Positions 26,978 through 35,344 of a stretch of DNA of 39,824 bases are shown here, piece after piece. The notes under the pieces were generated by a model. It was not told where the DNA came from and did not search any database. It saw nothing but the letters and a program-made list of their open reading frames with translations. The stretch lies in IMG/VR virus record IMGVR_UViG_3300008448_000227, positions 1 to 39,824 of that record, one strand, 5' to 3'. Position 1 is the first letter of the stretch. The number at the start of each line of letters is the position of its first letter. This DNA comes from a virus. The position numbers were made by a program, and so were the translations under genes.

Positions 26978-27505
26978 ATGGCACAATATACATTAAGAGC
27001 TGGCAGTACGTATTTAATAACAACATACGGAACGTCGACTAACTCATTAGCATCTATCGGCGGCTCTTCTGAACTTTTTGGAAAAATATTTCATTCAAAT
27101 ATAATTGTAGAGGCACAAGACAACCGTACTTCTACTTTTAAAGGAAATTTACAAGTAAATGAACTGTTTATAATTAGTGGTTCATTACGAATTAATAATC
27201 CTTTAACTATTACTGGAAGTACTACAATATCTAGTCAAGATACGAGAACAGTATATTTAGTATCAACAACAGGTTCAGCTGTTAACATAACATTACCAAT
27301 CATTGGCGCGCCAGACAATGGACGTATTTTAATTTTTAAAAAAATAGGAGGAACGAATTCATTGACACTAGATGGTCCAGGAACGACACCCATCGATGGT
27401 AATTTAACAATATCAACAACTGATGCATCAGCATCTATACAATTATTATTTCAAAATAATTCTATAGGCTGGTATATTATATCTCAATATGGTACTTGGA
27501 CATAA
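26978..27505 (+). CDS. Fibre-tip-like beta-structured protein
   Basis: The 175-residue product is beta-rich. A central part of short strands (GNLQVNELFIISGSLRINNP, LTITGSTTISS) looks like beta-helix rungs. A C-terminal domain of about 90 residues (YLVSTTGSAVNITLPI, GRILIFKKIGGTNSLTLDGP) ends in an aromatic cap, WYIISQYGTWT. That C-terminal type is common in distal ends of phage fibres. An AAAAGGA site stands 8 bases before the ATG. It probably partners the 826-residue protein upstream. Confidence 0.55.
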   Translation: MAQYTLRAGSTYLITTYGTSTNSLASIGGSSELFGKIFHSNIIVEAQDNRTSTFKGNLQVNELFIISGSLRINNPLTITGSTTISSQDTRTVYLVSTTGSAVNITLPIIGAPDNGRILIFKKIGGTNSLTLDGPGTTPIDGNLTISTTDASASIQLLFQNNSIGWYIISQYGTWT

Positions 27506-27506
27506 C

Positions 27507-27516
27507 ATATTTATAT
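27507..27516 (+). promoter_or_regulatory. Candidate late promoter motif
   Basis: ATATTTATAT followed by AAAACGG lies 2 bases after the fibre-tip gene's stop and 14 bases before ATG 27531. Confidence 0.5.
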
Positions 27517-27530
27517 AAAACGGAAACAGA

Positions 27531-29612
27531 ATGAACAAAATAACAACGTTATTTCCTGGTGGATTCAAACCATTAACTGGAGCACATTTAGCACTTGCAC
27601 AACGTTATGCTACACATCCAGATGTCGATCGCGTAATACTTTTAATAGGTCCAAAGGAACGAGATGGAATAACTCGAGAAAAAACAATTGAAATATTCAA
27701 TTTAATCAATCGCAATCCTAAAATTGAAATACAACCAACAGCATTCAACTCTCCTATCATGGCCGCATATGAATACTTATTTGCATTGCCGGAAAATGAA
27801 ACAGGTCGTTATGCCATGGCTGCATCTACAAAAGGAGATGATTATGTACGAACAAAAGACTTTGTTCCAAATGTTGATAAATATAAAATGGTCGGCGACA
27901 AATCTGGAAGAAAAATACCTGCAGGAGTTGATGCTACAGAATTAAATTTGGATGTAGATCCGATCGCATATAAAAATGGAGAACCTATATCGGCATCAAC
28001 TATTAGAGCTGCAATTGCAAATCGAGATTATGAAACGTTCCGAGCTTCATATCCTGCGCAGAATGATGCTGAAGTAAAAAATATTTGGCAAATATTAACC
28101 GGAGTACAAGAAACTGTATTTTCTAAAGAATGGTGGCGTAAACAACTACAAGAAGATGCAGATGCTGTTTATGAATCAATGATGTTTACAAAAGAAAAGA
28201 AACGCCATGCAGATAAAATAAGCAAGTTAAAAAATTTCCTAGAAAAAAATAGAGGTCGAGAATTTGTATATGATTTTGGAGATTTTGAAAAAACAGTGAT
28301 GGGTGCTTCTTTATTAGAAGGAGTCGAAGCAATAAGCATGATTACTGAAGGCGGCGCAGCAGGACATATGGCTCATCCATATGATGATCATTCACTGACG
28401 TTTGGTGATATGAAAGAAATTGTTGCACGTGCATTAGAAGGACGATTGGATATCGAATCTGCAGTAACGGAAAAAACTGATGGACAAAATATTCAAGTAA
28501 CATGGAAGAACGGACAGCCTGGCTTTGCACGAAATAAAGGAACTGTTATTAATCCAATGACTCCAGATCAATTGATTGCAGATTTCGAAAGAAAATATCA
28601 AGAAAGCATTGCAAAGAATGGAGCAGAAGCTTCAGAAGGATATAAACGAGTTGTAGAAGCATATAGAGCTTGTGCAGAAGATTTAACTAGTGCATTAACA
28701 AAATTACCACCAAATGTATTGCAACAAACATTTAAAGATGGTCGAGTATTTGCAAACATGGAAATAATTTTTCCTGCAACTAAAAATGTAATATCATATG
28801 ATAAAGCTCATCTTCAATTTCACAATTTGGTTGAATATGATGAAGCGGGTCAAGTAGTTGAAACTGATTTAGCCGGAGGTGGTATGCTACAAAAAATCAT
28901 ACAAGATGCAAATGCACATTTACAAAATACATTTTCATTTATTCCTCCGCAACGCATAAAGATTGGAAGAATAGCAGATTTTGAAGATCAACAAGCTGCA
29001 TTTTTCAATGAAATAGATCAATTACGTAATCGTTACGGTTTACAAGATACAAACCTAGTTTCGGATTATCATAGAGCTTGGTGGAGTGATGTAGTACGTG
29101 CAAAAGCAAAAGAATTAGGCTATGAAATTCCAGATGCAATTTTATCAGCACTAGTAAATCGTTGGGCGTTTGCAGACAAATCAGCAAATATTACTGCACT
29201 CAAAAAACAAATTGACAATCCAGAATTCGTTAATTGGGTAACTGAATTTGATAAAAAAGACTTTAAAACATATTACAAACAAAACATGGAACCGTTTGAA
29301 AGTATATTTTTACGGCTAGGTGCAGTTGTATTACGTAATGCAGAAAACTTCTTAGCAGCAAATCCATCAAAATCAGTACAAGAGTTAAAACAAGATTTAG
29401 CTGAATTGATCAAAGAATTACAAACAACTAATGATATCGATACTATTAAGAAATTAGAACACGAACTACGCCGTATACAAAAGCTAGGTGGGTTTGAAGC
29501 AATTGTTCCATCAGAAGGAGTAGTATTCGTATACGGCGGACATACCTATAAATTAACCGGGGCATTTGCACCCGTTAATCAGATACTAGGAGTATTGAAA
29601 TACGCACGATGA
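27531..29612 (+). CDS. Bifunctional-looking nucleotidylyltransferase / ligase-type adenylation protein
   Basis: The 693-residue product joins two nucleotidyl-transfer domains. Residues 1 to about 200 are an HxGH-superfamily nucleotidylyltransferase: FPGGFKPLTGAH (Thr16-Gly-Ala-His19) and ISASTIR (153-159), as in NMN or phosphopantetheine adenylyltransferases. Residues about 265-480 and 655-693 look like an ATP- or NAD-dependent ligase adenylation domain: EKTDGQNI with candidate adenylated Lys315 (KxDG, motif I), ANMEIIF with Glu411 (motif III), SEGVVF at 661-666 (motif IV) and YKLTGAF with Lys674 (motif V). A helical insertion (about 480-655) separates motifs III and IV. The substrate is not clear: NAD synthesis or repair for the first domain and RNA or DNA end joining for the second are guesses from family. 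A late-motif in front argues for late expression. Confidence 0.75.
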   Translation: MNKITTLFPGGFKPLTGAHLALAQRYATHPDVDRVILLIGPKERDGITREKTIEIFNLINRNPKIEIQPTAFNSPIMAAYEYLFALPENETGRYAMAASTKGDDYVRTKDFVPNVDKYKMVGDKSGRKIPAGVDATELNLDVDPIAYKNGEPISASTIRAAIANRDYETFRASYPAQNDAEVKNIWQILTGVQETVFSKEWWRKQLQEDADAVYESMMFTKEKKRHADKISKLKNFLEKNRGREFVYDFGDFEKTVMGASLLEGVEAISMITEGGAAGHMAHPYDDHSLTFGDMKEIVARALEGRLDIESAVTEKTDGQNIQVTWKNGQPGFARNKGTVINPMTPDQLIADFERKYQESIAKNGAEASEGYKRVVEAYRACAEDLTSALTKLPPNVLQQTFKDGRVFANMEIIFPATKNVISYDKAHLQFHNLVEYDEAGQVVETDLAGGGMLQKIIQDANAHLQNTFSFIPPQRIKIGRIADFEDQQAAFFNEIDQLRNRYGLQDTNLVSDYHRAWWSDVVRAKAKELGYEIPDAILSALVNRWAFADKSANITALKKQIDNPEFVNWVTEFDKKDFKTYYKQNMEPFESIFLRLGAVVLRNAENFLAANPSKSVQELKQDLAELIKELQTTNDIDTIKKLEHELRRIQKLGGFEAIVPSEGVVFVYGGHTYKLTGAFAPVNQILGVLKYAR

Positions 29613-29613
29613 T

Positions 29614-29622
29614 ATATTTATA
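29614..29622 (+). promoter_or_regulatory. Candidate late promoter motif
   Basis: ATATTTATA followed by ATAAAATTGG lies directly after the stop of the nucleotidyltransferase fusion and 18 bases before ATG 29641. Confidence 0.5.
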
Positions 29623-29640
29623 ATAAAATTGGATAAATAG

Positions 29641-30519
29641 ATGGCTGAAAAACATAAAAGCAAATACAAAGCACCAAAAGATTTAGAAAAATCTCAAAAA
29701 CCAAAATCACGTAAAGATCTTAAAGATTATACCGAAGATGACAAAAAAGGTGCATTGAATCCTAAAACTACAGGAGATAAACAACTTAATGTATTACGTA
29801 AAACAGATAAAGTCGTACAAGATGACGGCAAAATGTTTCCGAAATACAATGATGATGATCGTCTTTACAAAGATTTAGAAGATGCTGATTATGATCCAAA
29901 AACTGCAGCAAAGCGTTTAAAGAAACGTCAAGATACTGAAGAAAAAGAAACTGCAGATGTTCTTAAAGATAAAATTGAAAATTTAACAAGAGAACAAAAA
30001 GAACGTTTAAAAGATCGTTTAGTAAGAGAATATATTCGTAGAAAAATCAATAACATTATATTAGAACAACCTACGGAAGAGCCACCTGCAGAAGAACCAG
30101 CACCAGAAGCTGAAGCTCCAGCAGAAGAACCAGCACCAACAGATGTACCTGCAGAAACACCACCTGCAGATGCAGCTGCACCAGCTCCAGAAGCACCAGC
30201 GCCTGCTCCAACCGATGCTGCACCGCCGGCACCAACTGACGCCGCAGCGCCTGCTCCAACCGATGCTGCAGCACCTGCAACACCACCGGCACCTGCAGCA
30301 GAAACACCTGAAGAAACAAAAAATGGTATTACTAAGGAAATGGAAAAAGCAAAAGGTACAGTGGGACAAATTGAATCGCTCATGAAAGGTATTAATCAGT
30401 ATTTTAAAGATGCTGATCCTAGAGACATTAAACGTTTTTATAAATTATTCAATCGAGTAATTAGCCGACGTTTATCTATGCCAGCTGAACAAGATTCAGA
30501 ACAAGCTGATAAAAAATAA
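29641..30519 (+). CDS. Lys-rich protein with Ala/Pro repeat linker
   Basis: The 292-residue product has three parts. Residues 1-140 are highly charged and Lys-rich with helical stretches (LKDKIENLTREQKERLKDRL). Residues about 142-225 are a low-complexity Pro/Ala/Glu linker containing copies of APAPTDAA. The last 65 residues form a helical domain (KEMEKAKGTVGQIESLMKGI, NQYFKDADPRDIKRFYKLFN). The linker resembles flexible spacers in secreted or multi-domain proteins. No family recognised. A late-motif precedes the gene, so a late or virion-associated role is possible. Confidence 0.6.
   Translation: MAEKHKSKYKAPKDLEKSQKPKSRKDLKDYTEDDKKGALNPKTTGDKQLNVLRKTDKVVQDDGKMFPKYNDDDRLYKDLEDADYDPKTAAKRLKKRQDTEEKETADVLKDKIENLTREQKERLKDRLVREYIRRKINNIILEQPTEEPPAEEPAPEAEAPAEEPAPTDVPAETPPADAAAPAPEAPAPAPTDAAPPAPTDAAAPAPTDAAAPATPPAPAAETPEETKNGITKEMEKAKGTVGQIESLMKGINQYFKDADPRDIKRFYKLFNRVISRRLSMPAEQDSEQADKK
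30199..30270 (+). repeat. Three 24-base tandem units encoding APAPTDAA-type repeats
   Basis: Units lie at 30199-30222, 30223-30246 and 30247-30270. Units one and three are identical, while unit two is diverged at the DNA level and encodes PPAPTDAA. The tract is the most GC-rich stretch of the window and falls inside the Ala/Pro linker of the gene at 29641. Confidence 0.8.
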
Positions 30520-30533
30520 ATAAAACAAGTTAT

Positions 30534-31184
30534 ATGGGAAAAACAAACAAGTTACAAAACATCAAGGCTATCCAGCAAATGTTGGAAGGCAATCACAAGT
30601 TCCAAACCAAGAAAACTATAGGATTTTCAGATGCTAAAGATGCAGCAAGAAAATCAGAACGTCACGAAATTGGCGATACGTGGGAAGAAACTGATCACAC
30701 CGGCAACGTTTGGGTCATTGAACAAAAAGATGGATATCGAGTTCGCAAAACAAAAAATGCAGAAGTATTTCAAGAAATACGAGATTCATTACGTTCATTT
30801 CCAAATTGTCGCAAAGACGTATGTACATGTTTAGCACCAAAGCCATTAGATGAAACGATGCGTAAAGCAAATGGTATGTGTTTTGATTGTACAATTGAAA
30901 TGGAACATGATTTAAAAAAACAAGGCAAATTTGAAGAATATGAAAAGAAACGTATTCATGAAAATGCATTAGCTTGGTTACGTAATGCAGAACAAGATGT
31001 TGAAATGTTAAAACAAACATACACGCAAGCTTCTGAATTTATTCTTAATAGCGAAGGCGAAACAGAAACTTATGCTGCAAGAATGTCCCCGGAAGAATTT
31101 AAAGAAAAAGTAGAAGCAGAATTTGCTAAATTTAAAGAAGATTTTTTAAAACGATTAGATGGAGAAGATGATGAAAACAATTAA
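30534..31184 (+). CDS. Unknown protein with Cys cluster (possible zinc site)
   Basis: The 216-residue product has a basic N-terminal region, a short beta segment (NVWVIEQKDGYRVRKT, residues 58-73), and then a Cys cluster: Cys92-x4-Cys97-x-Cys99 and Cys116-x2-Cys119 (within MCFDC). The spacing is compatible with a zinc-ribbon-like structural site. The C-terminal 95 residues are charged helix (EEYEKKRIHENALAWL to the acidic end). It ends inside the next gene. The position just ahead of the packaging genes matches that of small terminase genes in T4, but no gp16 similarity is visible, so I leave it as unknown. Confidence 0.6.
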   Translation: MGKTNKLQNIKAIQQMLEGNHKFQTKKTIGFSDAKDAARKSERHEIGDTWEETDHTGNVWVIEQKDGYRVRKTKNAEVFQEIRDSLRSFPNCRKDVCTCLAPKPLDETMRKANGMCFDCTIEMEHDLKKQGKFEEYEKKRIHENALAWLRNAEQDVEMLKQTYTQASEFILNSEGETETYAARMSPEEFKEKVEAEFAKFKEDFLKRLDGEDDENN

Positions 31185-31518
31185 AAAATATTGGGCTTTG
31201 ATACTAGGAGCAATACTAGGAATTTTTGGTATTGTAATAGCCATAATGAAAAAACATGATAACAAACAAGCAGATAAAATAGATCAAAAGATTGATGATA
31301 ACAATCAACAAATTGATATTTTAACTGGTAAAATAGAAGTCGTTGAAGAACAAAGAGAAGATGTTAAACAAGATATCGAAGAACAAGTAGCAGCAATTGA
31401 AGCAACTAAAGATGCAAAAGATGCAATTCAACCCGAAACGCCCGAAACAGTTGCTGATGCAAAAGAAAATATTTTAAATAATACAAATCGTCGACGTGGT
31501 AGAAAAAAGAAATCATGA
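31171..31518 (+). CDS. Membrane-anchored coiled-coil protein (inner-membrane spanin-like)
   Basis: The start is taken at ATG 31171 because GGAG at 31161-31164 gives a well-spaced ribosome-binding site; ATGs at 31159 and 31168 are in frame but less well placed. The 115-residue product has a short basic N-terminus, one membrane segment (residues 8-26, WALILGAILGIFGIVIAIM), then a helical coiled-coil-like stretch (DKIDQKIDDNNQQIDILTGK, VVEEQREDVKQDIEEQV) and a basic C-terminus. That topology fits an Rz-type inner-membrane spanin subunit, though a structural or holin-related role is not excluded. It overlaps the next gene by four bases. Confidence 0.5.
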   Translation: MKTIKKYWALILGAILGIFGIVIAIMKKHDNKQADKIDQKIDDNNQQIDILTGKIEVVEEQREDVKQDIEEQVAAIEATKDAKDAIQPETPETVADAKENILNNTNRRRGRKKKS

Positions 31519-31895
31519 AAAAGTTATTAGTTGCATTATTATTTCCAGCATCATGTTTCACACAAACAATTCCAGATACATGTTTTACTGAACAACAAGT
31601 TATTGAAATATCTATGACATTAGATTCGCTTTGGGAAGCGGATAGCATTAACAATGTTTTAATAGAACAACAAGAAAATGTAATTAAAAGTTGCAGAACA
31701 TTGATTGCATTGGATAGTGTTCAAATTGCATATCAAAAACAACAAATTGAATTGCTAAATGATAACGTTGATTTATATATTAAGCGTCAACGTCAACTTC
31801 AACCAAAGTGGTATGATTCAAAAGGCCTTTGGTTTGGTAGTGGACTTGTTACTGCAATATTAACAGCATTTTCTATTTCTAGTTTAATAAATTAA
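31515..31895 (+). CDS. Signal-peptide plus C-terminal membrane-anchor protein (spanin-like)
   Basis: The 126-residue product starts with a signal sequence, MKKLLVALLFPASC. Cys14 could be a lipidated residue, although the lipobox PASC is imperfect at -3. The central part is helical (EQQENVIKSCRTLIALDSVQ, IAYQKQQIELLNDNV). The C-terminus has a second membrane segment, residues 104-124 (GLWFGSGLVTAILTAFSISS). A lipidated N-terminus together with a C-terminal membrane anchor is the topology of unimolecular spanins such as T1 gp11 (131 aa), which fuse inner and outer membranes during lysis. The ATGA overlap with the membrane coiled-coil gene adds weight to a lysis pair. This call rests on topology only. 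Confidence 0.5.
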   Translation: MKKLLVALLFPASCFTQTIPDTCFTEQQVIEISMTLDSLWEADSINNVLIEQQENVIKSCRTLIALDSVQIAYQKQQIELLNDNVDLYIKRQRQLQPKWYDSKGLWFGSGLVTAILTAFSISSLIN

Positions 31896-31896
31896 T

Positions 31897-33474
31897 ATGT
31901 CACAACCTAATATAAAACAGATCATTCAACAACAGTACACGATGTGTGCTAAAGATCCTGTTTTCTTTATGCGACAATATTGTTATATACAACATCCTAA
32001 AAAAGGAAAGATTAAATTTAATTTATTTCCATTTCAGGAAGATTCACTAACAGAATTACGAGATAATCGATACAGCGTTATATTGAAATCTCGCCAGTTA
32101 GGAATATCAACTCTATCTGCAGGTTTTGCTCTTTGGAGCATGTTGTTCAAAGAAGATTTTAATGTACTTGTTATTGCAACAACTCAAGAAGTAGCTAAAA
32201 ACTTAGTTACAAAAGTACGCGTAATGCATGACAATTTACCAAGTTGGTTAAAAGGTACAATTGAAGCTGATAATAAACTTTCTCTTAAATTTAAGAATGG
32301 TTCACAAATAAAGGCAGTATCATCAGCAACAACCGGTGCACGTTCAGAAGCATTATCACTATTAATCATAGATGAGGCTGCGTTTATACGTAACATTGAA
32401 GAAATATGGATAGCATCGCAAGCAACCCTATCAACGGGTGGTGGTGCAATAGTTTTATCAACGCCAAATGGTGTGGGTAATTGGTTTCATCAAACATGGG
32501 CAGATGCTGAAGCAGCAATTAATGGATTCCATACAATTAAATTGCATTGGACAGTTCATCCGGAACGAGACCAAGCTTGGCGCGATCAACAAACACAATT
32601 ATTGGGTGAACGGGGTGCTGCACAAGAATGTGATTGTGACTTTATTTCATCAGGCCATACTGTTATCGATGGTGCTATATTAATGGATTATGAATTAAAA
32701 TGTAGCGATCCAATTGAAAAACGAGGTTTTGATAATGGGTATTGGATTTGGGAATATCCGGACTATCAAAAAGATTATTTAGTAGTAGCAGACGTTGCAC
32801 GAGGCGATGGCGGTGACTGGTCAACATTTCATGTTATAGATGTACAAGACATACGACAAGTTGCAGAATACAAAGGAAAACTTCCTCCTAAAGATTTTGG
32901 TAATATGCTCGTAACAGTTGCAACTGAATGGAATAATGCACTGCTAGCAATAGAAAATGCAAATATAGGTTGGGCTGCAATTCAACCGGCACTAGATAGA
33001 AATTACGAAAATCTATTTTATACATATAAAGATGATGGTTATGTTGATGTAGATGTACAACTTAAAAAAGGTTATGATATGAAAGATAAGAGCCAAATGG
33101 TTCCTGGAGTATCAACAACCACACGTACACGTCCATTAATGATATCAGCTCTTGAAATGTATATGCGAGAACATACTCCAGTAATTAGATCAAAGCGACT
33201 TATACAAGAACTTTTTGTATTTGTTTGGTTAAATGGAAAAGCACAATCGCAACAAGGTTATAACGATGACTTAGTAATGGCATTCTGTATTGGTTTGTGG
33301 TTACGAGATACAACTCTTAAATTACGTCAACAAGGAATTGAACTTAACAAACGTGCATTGTCTCAATTTCAAAAAACTGATTCAGTTATATACACAGGTA
33401 AATCTACAAATCAAAATGATTCATGGAAATGGAATAACGGCCAGAACGATGAAAATTTAACCTGGCTTCTGTAA
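31897..33474 (+). CDS. 17: Terminase large subunit gp17 (packaging ATPase-nuclease)
   Basis: The 525-residue product is a T4 gp17-like packaging motor. The ATPase part shows FNLFPFQEDSL, a Walker A-like loop KSRQLGIST (residues 64-72), Walker B LLIIDEA (155-161, Asp159 and Glu160) and the coupling motif LSTPNG (187-192). The nuclease part starts at VVADVARGDG (Asp299) with later acidic residues including AIENAN and YNDDLVMAF, the RNase H-fold sites. The A-loop has Ile where T4 has Lys (SRQLGKT in T4); Lys64 at its start may take over, as in deviant Walker A loops of other terminases. It starts one base after the spanin-like gene. No small terminase is obvious upstream. Confidence 0.92.
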   Translation: MSQPNIKQIIQQQYTMCAKDPVFFMRQYCYIQHPKKGKIKFNLFPFQEDSLTELRDNRYSVILKSRQLGISTLSAGFALWSMLFKEDFNVLVIATTQEVAKNLVTKVRVMHDNLPSWLKGTIEADNKLSLKFKNGSQIKAVSSATTGARSEALSLLIIDEAAFIRNIEEIWIASQATLSTGGGAIVLSTPNGVGNWFHQTWADAEAAINGFHTIKLHWTVHPERDQAWRDQQTQLLGERGAAQECDCDFISSGHTVIDGAILMDYELKCSDPIEKRGFDNGYWIWEYPDYQKDYLVVADVARGDGGDWSTFHVIDVQDIRQVAEYKGKLPPKDFGNMLVTVATEWNNALLAIENANIGWAAIQPALDRNYENLFYTYKDDGYVDVDVQLKKGYDMKDKSQMVPGVSTTTRTRPLMISALEMYMREHTPVIRSKRLIQELFVFVWLNGKAQSQQGYNDDLVMAFCIGLWLRDTTLKLRQQGIELNKRALSQFQKTDSVIYTGKSTNQNDSWKWNNGQNDENLTWLL

Positions 33475-33480
33475 CAAGTT

Positions 33481-33490
33481 ATATTTATAT
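33481..33490 (+). promoter_or_regulatory. Candidate late promoter motif before the portal gene
   Basis: ATATTTATAT followed by TAAATAATAG lies 6 bases after the terminase stop and 19 bases before ATG 33510. Confidence 0.5.
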
Positions 33491-33509
33491 TAAATAATAG
33501 ATAAATAAT

Positions 33510-35336
33510 ATGGCGTCTTTAAGAAAACGTTTACAGAATCTTTTTAGTACAAACGTTATTGTACGTGCAGTAGGAAAAGATAAATTAAAAGTATTAGATA
33601 CTAACCGTTTACAATCAACAGGTAATTTAAAACAAACAAAAGTAGCTGATAGATATTCTCGTTTACATGGAACGAATCGTAATCGCGTAGGTGGTTATGG
33701 CGGATATGATTCAAACTATTACATGAATCAAAACCGTATACAACTTTATACGGATTATGAGATGATGGATAAAGATCCAATCATTAGTTCAGCTCTAGAT
33801 ATTTATGCAGACGAATCAACACTTGCTGATCAATTTGGTGATATCTTAACAATACGATCTGAAAAAACTCAAATTCAAAAAATACTTTATAATTTATTTT
33901 ATGATGTTTTAAACATTGAATTCAATTTATGGCCATGGATTAGAAACATGGTTAAATATGGCGATTTCTTTTTGAAGTTGGATATTGCTGATGAAATTGG
34001 AATCATGAATGCTCGTCCATTTTCTAGCTACGAAATAGAAAGAATGGAACAATATAATGAAGCAACAGGTGAATATGAAATTAAATTTCGACACGCTGTA
34101 TCAGAACAAGTTCCATATGATGTTTTTGAAATAGCACATTTCCGTATGTTATCAGATTCTAACTTTTTACCATATGGTAGATCAATGTTAGAAGGAGCTC
34201 GTAAAGAATTTCAAAAACTAACAATGCTTGAAGATGCAATGTTAATTCATCGTATAATGAGAGCACCAGAAAAACGTATTTTTAAAATTGATATTGGTAA
34301 TATTCCGCCAAATGAAGTTGACACATTCATGGAACAAATTATCAATAAAATGAAAAAAATTCCACACGTTGATCATAATACTGGCAATTACAATTTAAAA
34401 TTTAATCTTAACAACATGTTGGAAGATTATTATTTGCCAGTGCGTGGCGGTCAGTCAACAACATCAATTGATACATTACCAGGTATGACATTTACAGGTA
34501 TGGATGATATTGAATATGTTAAAAATAAGATGATGGCTGCACTTAAAATTCCTAAGCCATTTTTAGGTTATTCAGAAGCAGTTGAAGGTAAATCTACATT
34601 AGCATCAATGGATATTCGTTTTGCTAGAACCATTGAACGTATTCAAAAAATTGTATGTTCTGAATTATATAAAATTGCTGTAATACATTTATATTCGCAA
34701 GGCTTTGAGGGAGAAGATTTAGCCGCATTTGAATTGGAATTGACAGCGCCATCTATCATATATGACCAACAAAAAGTTGCATTAATGACTGAAAAAATGA
34801 CAGTTGCAACGGCCATGAAAGATTCCAAATTACTTTCAGACAGATACATATATGAATTTATATTTAATATGTCAGAAGATCAATGGTTGCAAGAACGAAC
34901 AAATGTTATTGAAGATCTTAAACTTAGATTCCGTCAAAATCAAATTGAACAAGAAGGAAATGATCCTGCAATAACTGGAGTATCATATGGAACGCCACAC
35001 GATTTAGCAACCGTTCATATGTCATCATCAGAAGTAGAAGAAAAAGATCCAGGAGGTCGTCCAAAAGAAGGAATTAAATTTGGTCAACATAAAAATGCAT
35101 TTGGGTGGGATCCTATAGGAACAAAAGGAATTGATCAGGAATTAGATCCTGAGAATCGCAAGTCAACATTCACCCCAGACCCTCGATTAAGAACACGTCA
35201 AAATTTCTTTAGAACGGAACAAATTACCAAGAAAATGGGTAAATCAAAAGAAGCAAAACTTATTAAAGAATCACTAACAGATTCAACAACTGATCCAGAT
35301 GCAGGAACAATGTTAGATGAAAACAACATTTTATAA
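33510..35336 (+). CDS. 20: Portal protein gp20
   Basis: The 608-residue product is a clear T4 gp20-type portal, the dodecameric head vertex through which DNA is packaged. Recognisable segments are YTDYEMMDKDPIISSALDIY (near residue 80), the conserved region around NLWPWIRNMVKYGDFF, LEDAMLIHRIMRAPEKRIF (about 246-265), LPVRGGQ followed by TLPGMTFTGMDDIEY, and MMAALKIPKPFLGY. T4 gp20 is 524 aa; here the extra length is mostly a C-terminal hydrophilic tail (residues about 500-608). The gene follows gp17 directly, so gp18 and gp19 are missing from this spot. Confidence 0.93.
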   Translation: MASLRKRLQNLFSTNVIVRAVGKDKLKVLDTNRLQSTGNLKQTKVADRYSRLHGTNRNRVGGYGGYDSNYYMNQNRIQLYTDYEMMDKDPIISSALDIYADESTLADQFGDILTIRSEKTQIQKILYNLFYDVLNIEFNLWPWIRNMVKYGDFFLKLDIADEIGIMNARPFSSYEIERMEQYNEATGEYEIKFRHAVSEQVPYDVFEIAHFRMLSDSNFLPYGRSMLEGARKEFQKLTMLEDAMLIHRIMRAPEKRIFKIDIGNIPPNEVDTFMEQIINKMKKIPHVDHNTGNYNLKFNLNNMLEDYYLPVRGGQSTTSIDTLPGMTFTGMDDIEYVKNKMMAALKIPKPFLGYSEAVEGKSTLASMDIRFARTIERIQKIVCSELYKIAVIHLYSQGFEGEDLAAFELELTAPSIIYDQQKVALMTEKMTVATAMKDSKLLSDRYIYEFIFNMSEDQWLQERTNVIEDLKLRFRQNQIEQEGNDPAITGVSYGTPHDLATVHMSSSEVEEKDPGGRPKEGIKFGQHKNAFGWDPIGTKGIDQELDPENRKSTFTPDPRLRTRQNFFRTEQITKKMGKSKEAKLIKESLTDSTTDPDAGTMLDENNIL

Positions 35337-35344
35337 TTTTATGT

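Noticed and set aside
30061-30385. Several overlapping frames on both strands in the repeat region
   Set aside because: They are by-products of the tandem GC-rich repeat, giving Cys/Trp-, Leu/Gln- or Ser/Gly-rich translations. The + frame from 29641 runs through and has flanking folded regions.
33500-33507. GATAAATA just before the portal start (and at 29632-29639) as a late promoter
   Set aside because: It is only 1-2 bases from the ATG, leaving no room for a transcript start and ribosome-binding site. The upstream ATATTTATA copies are better placed.
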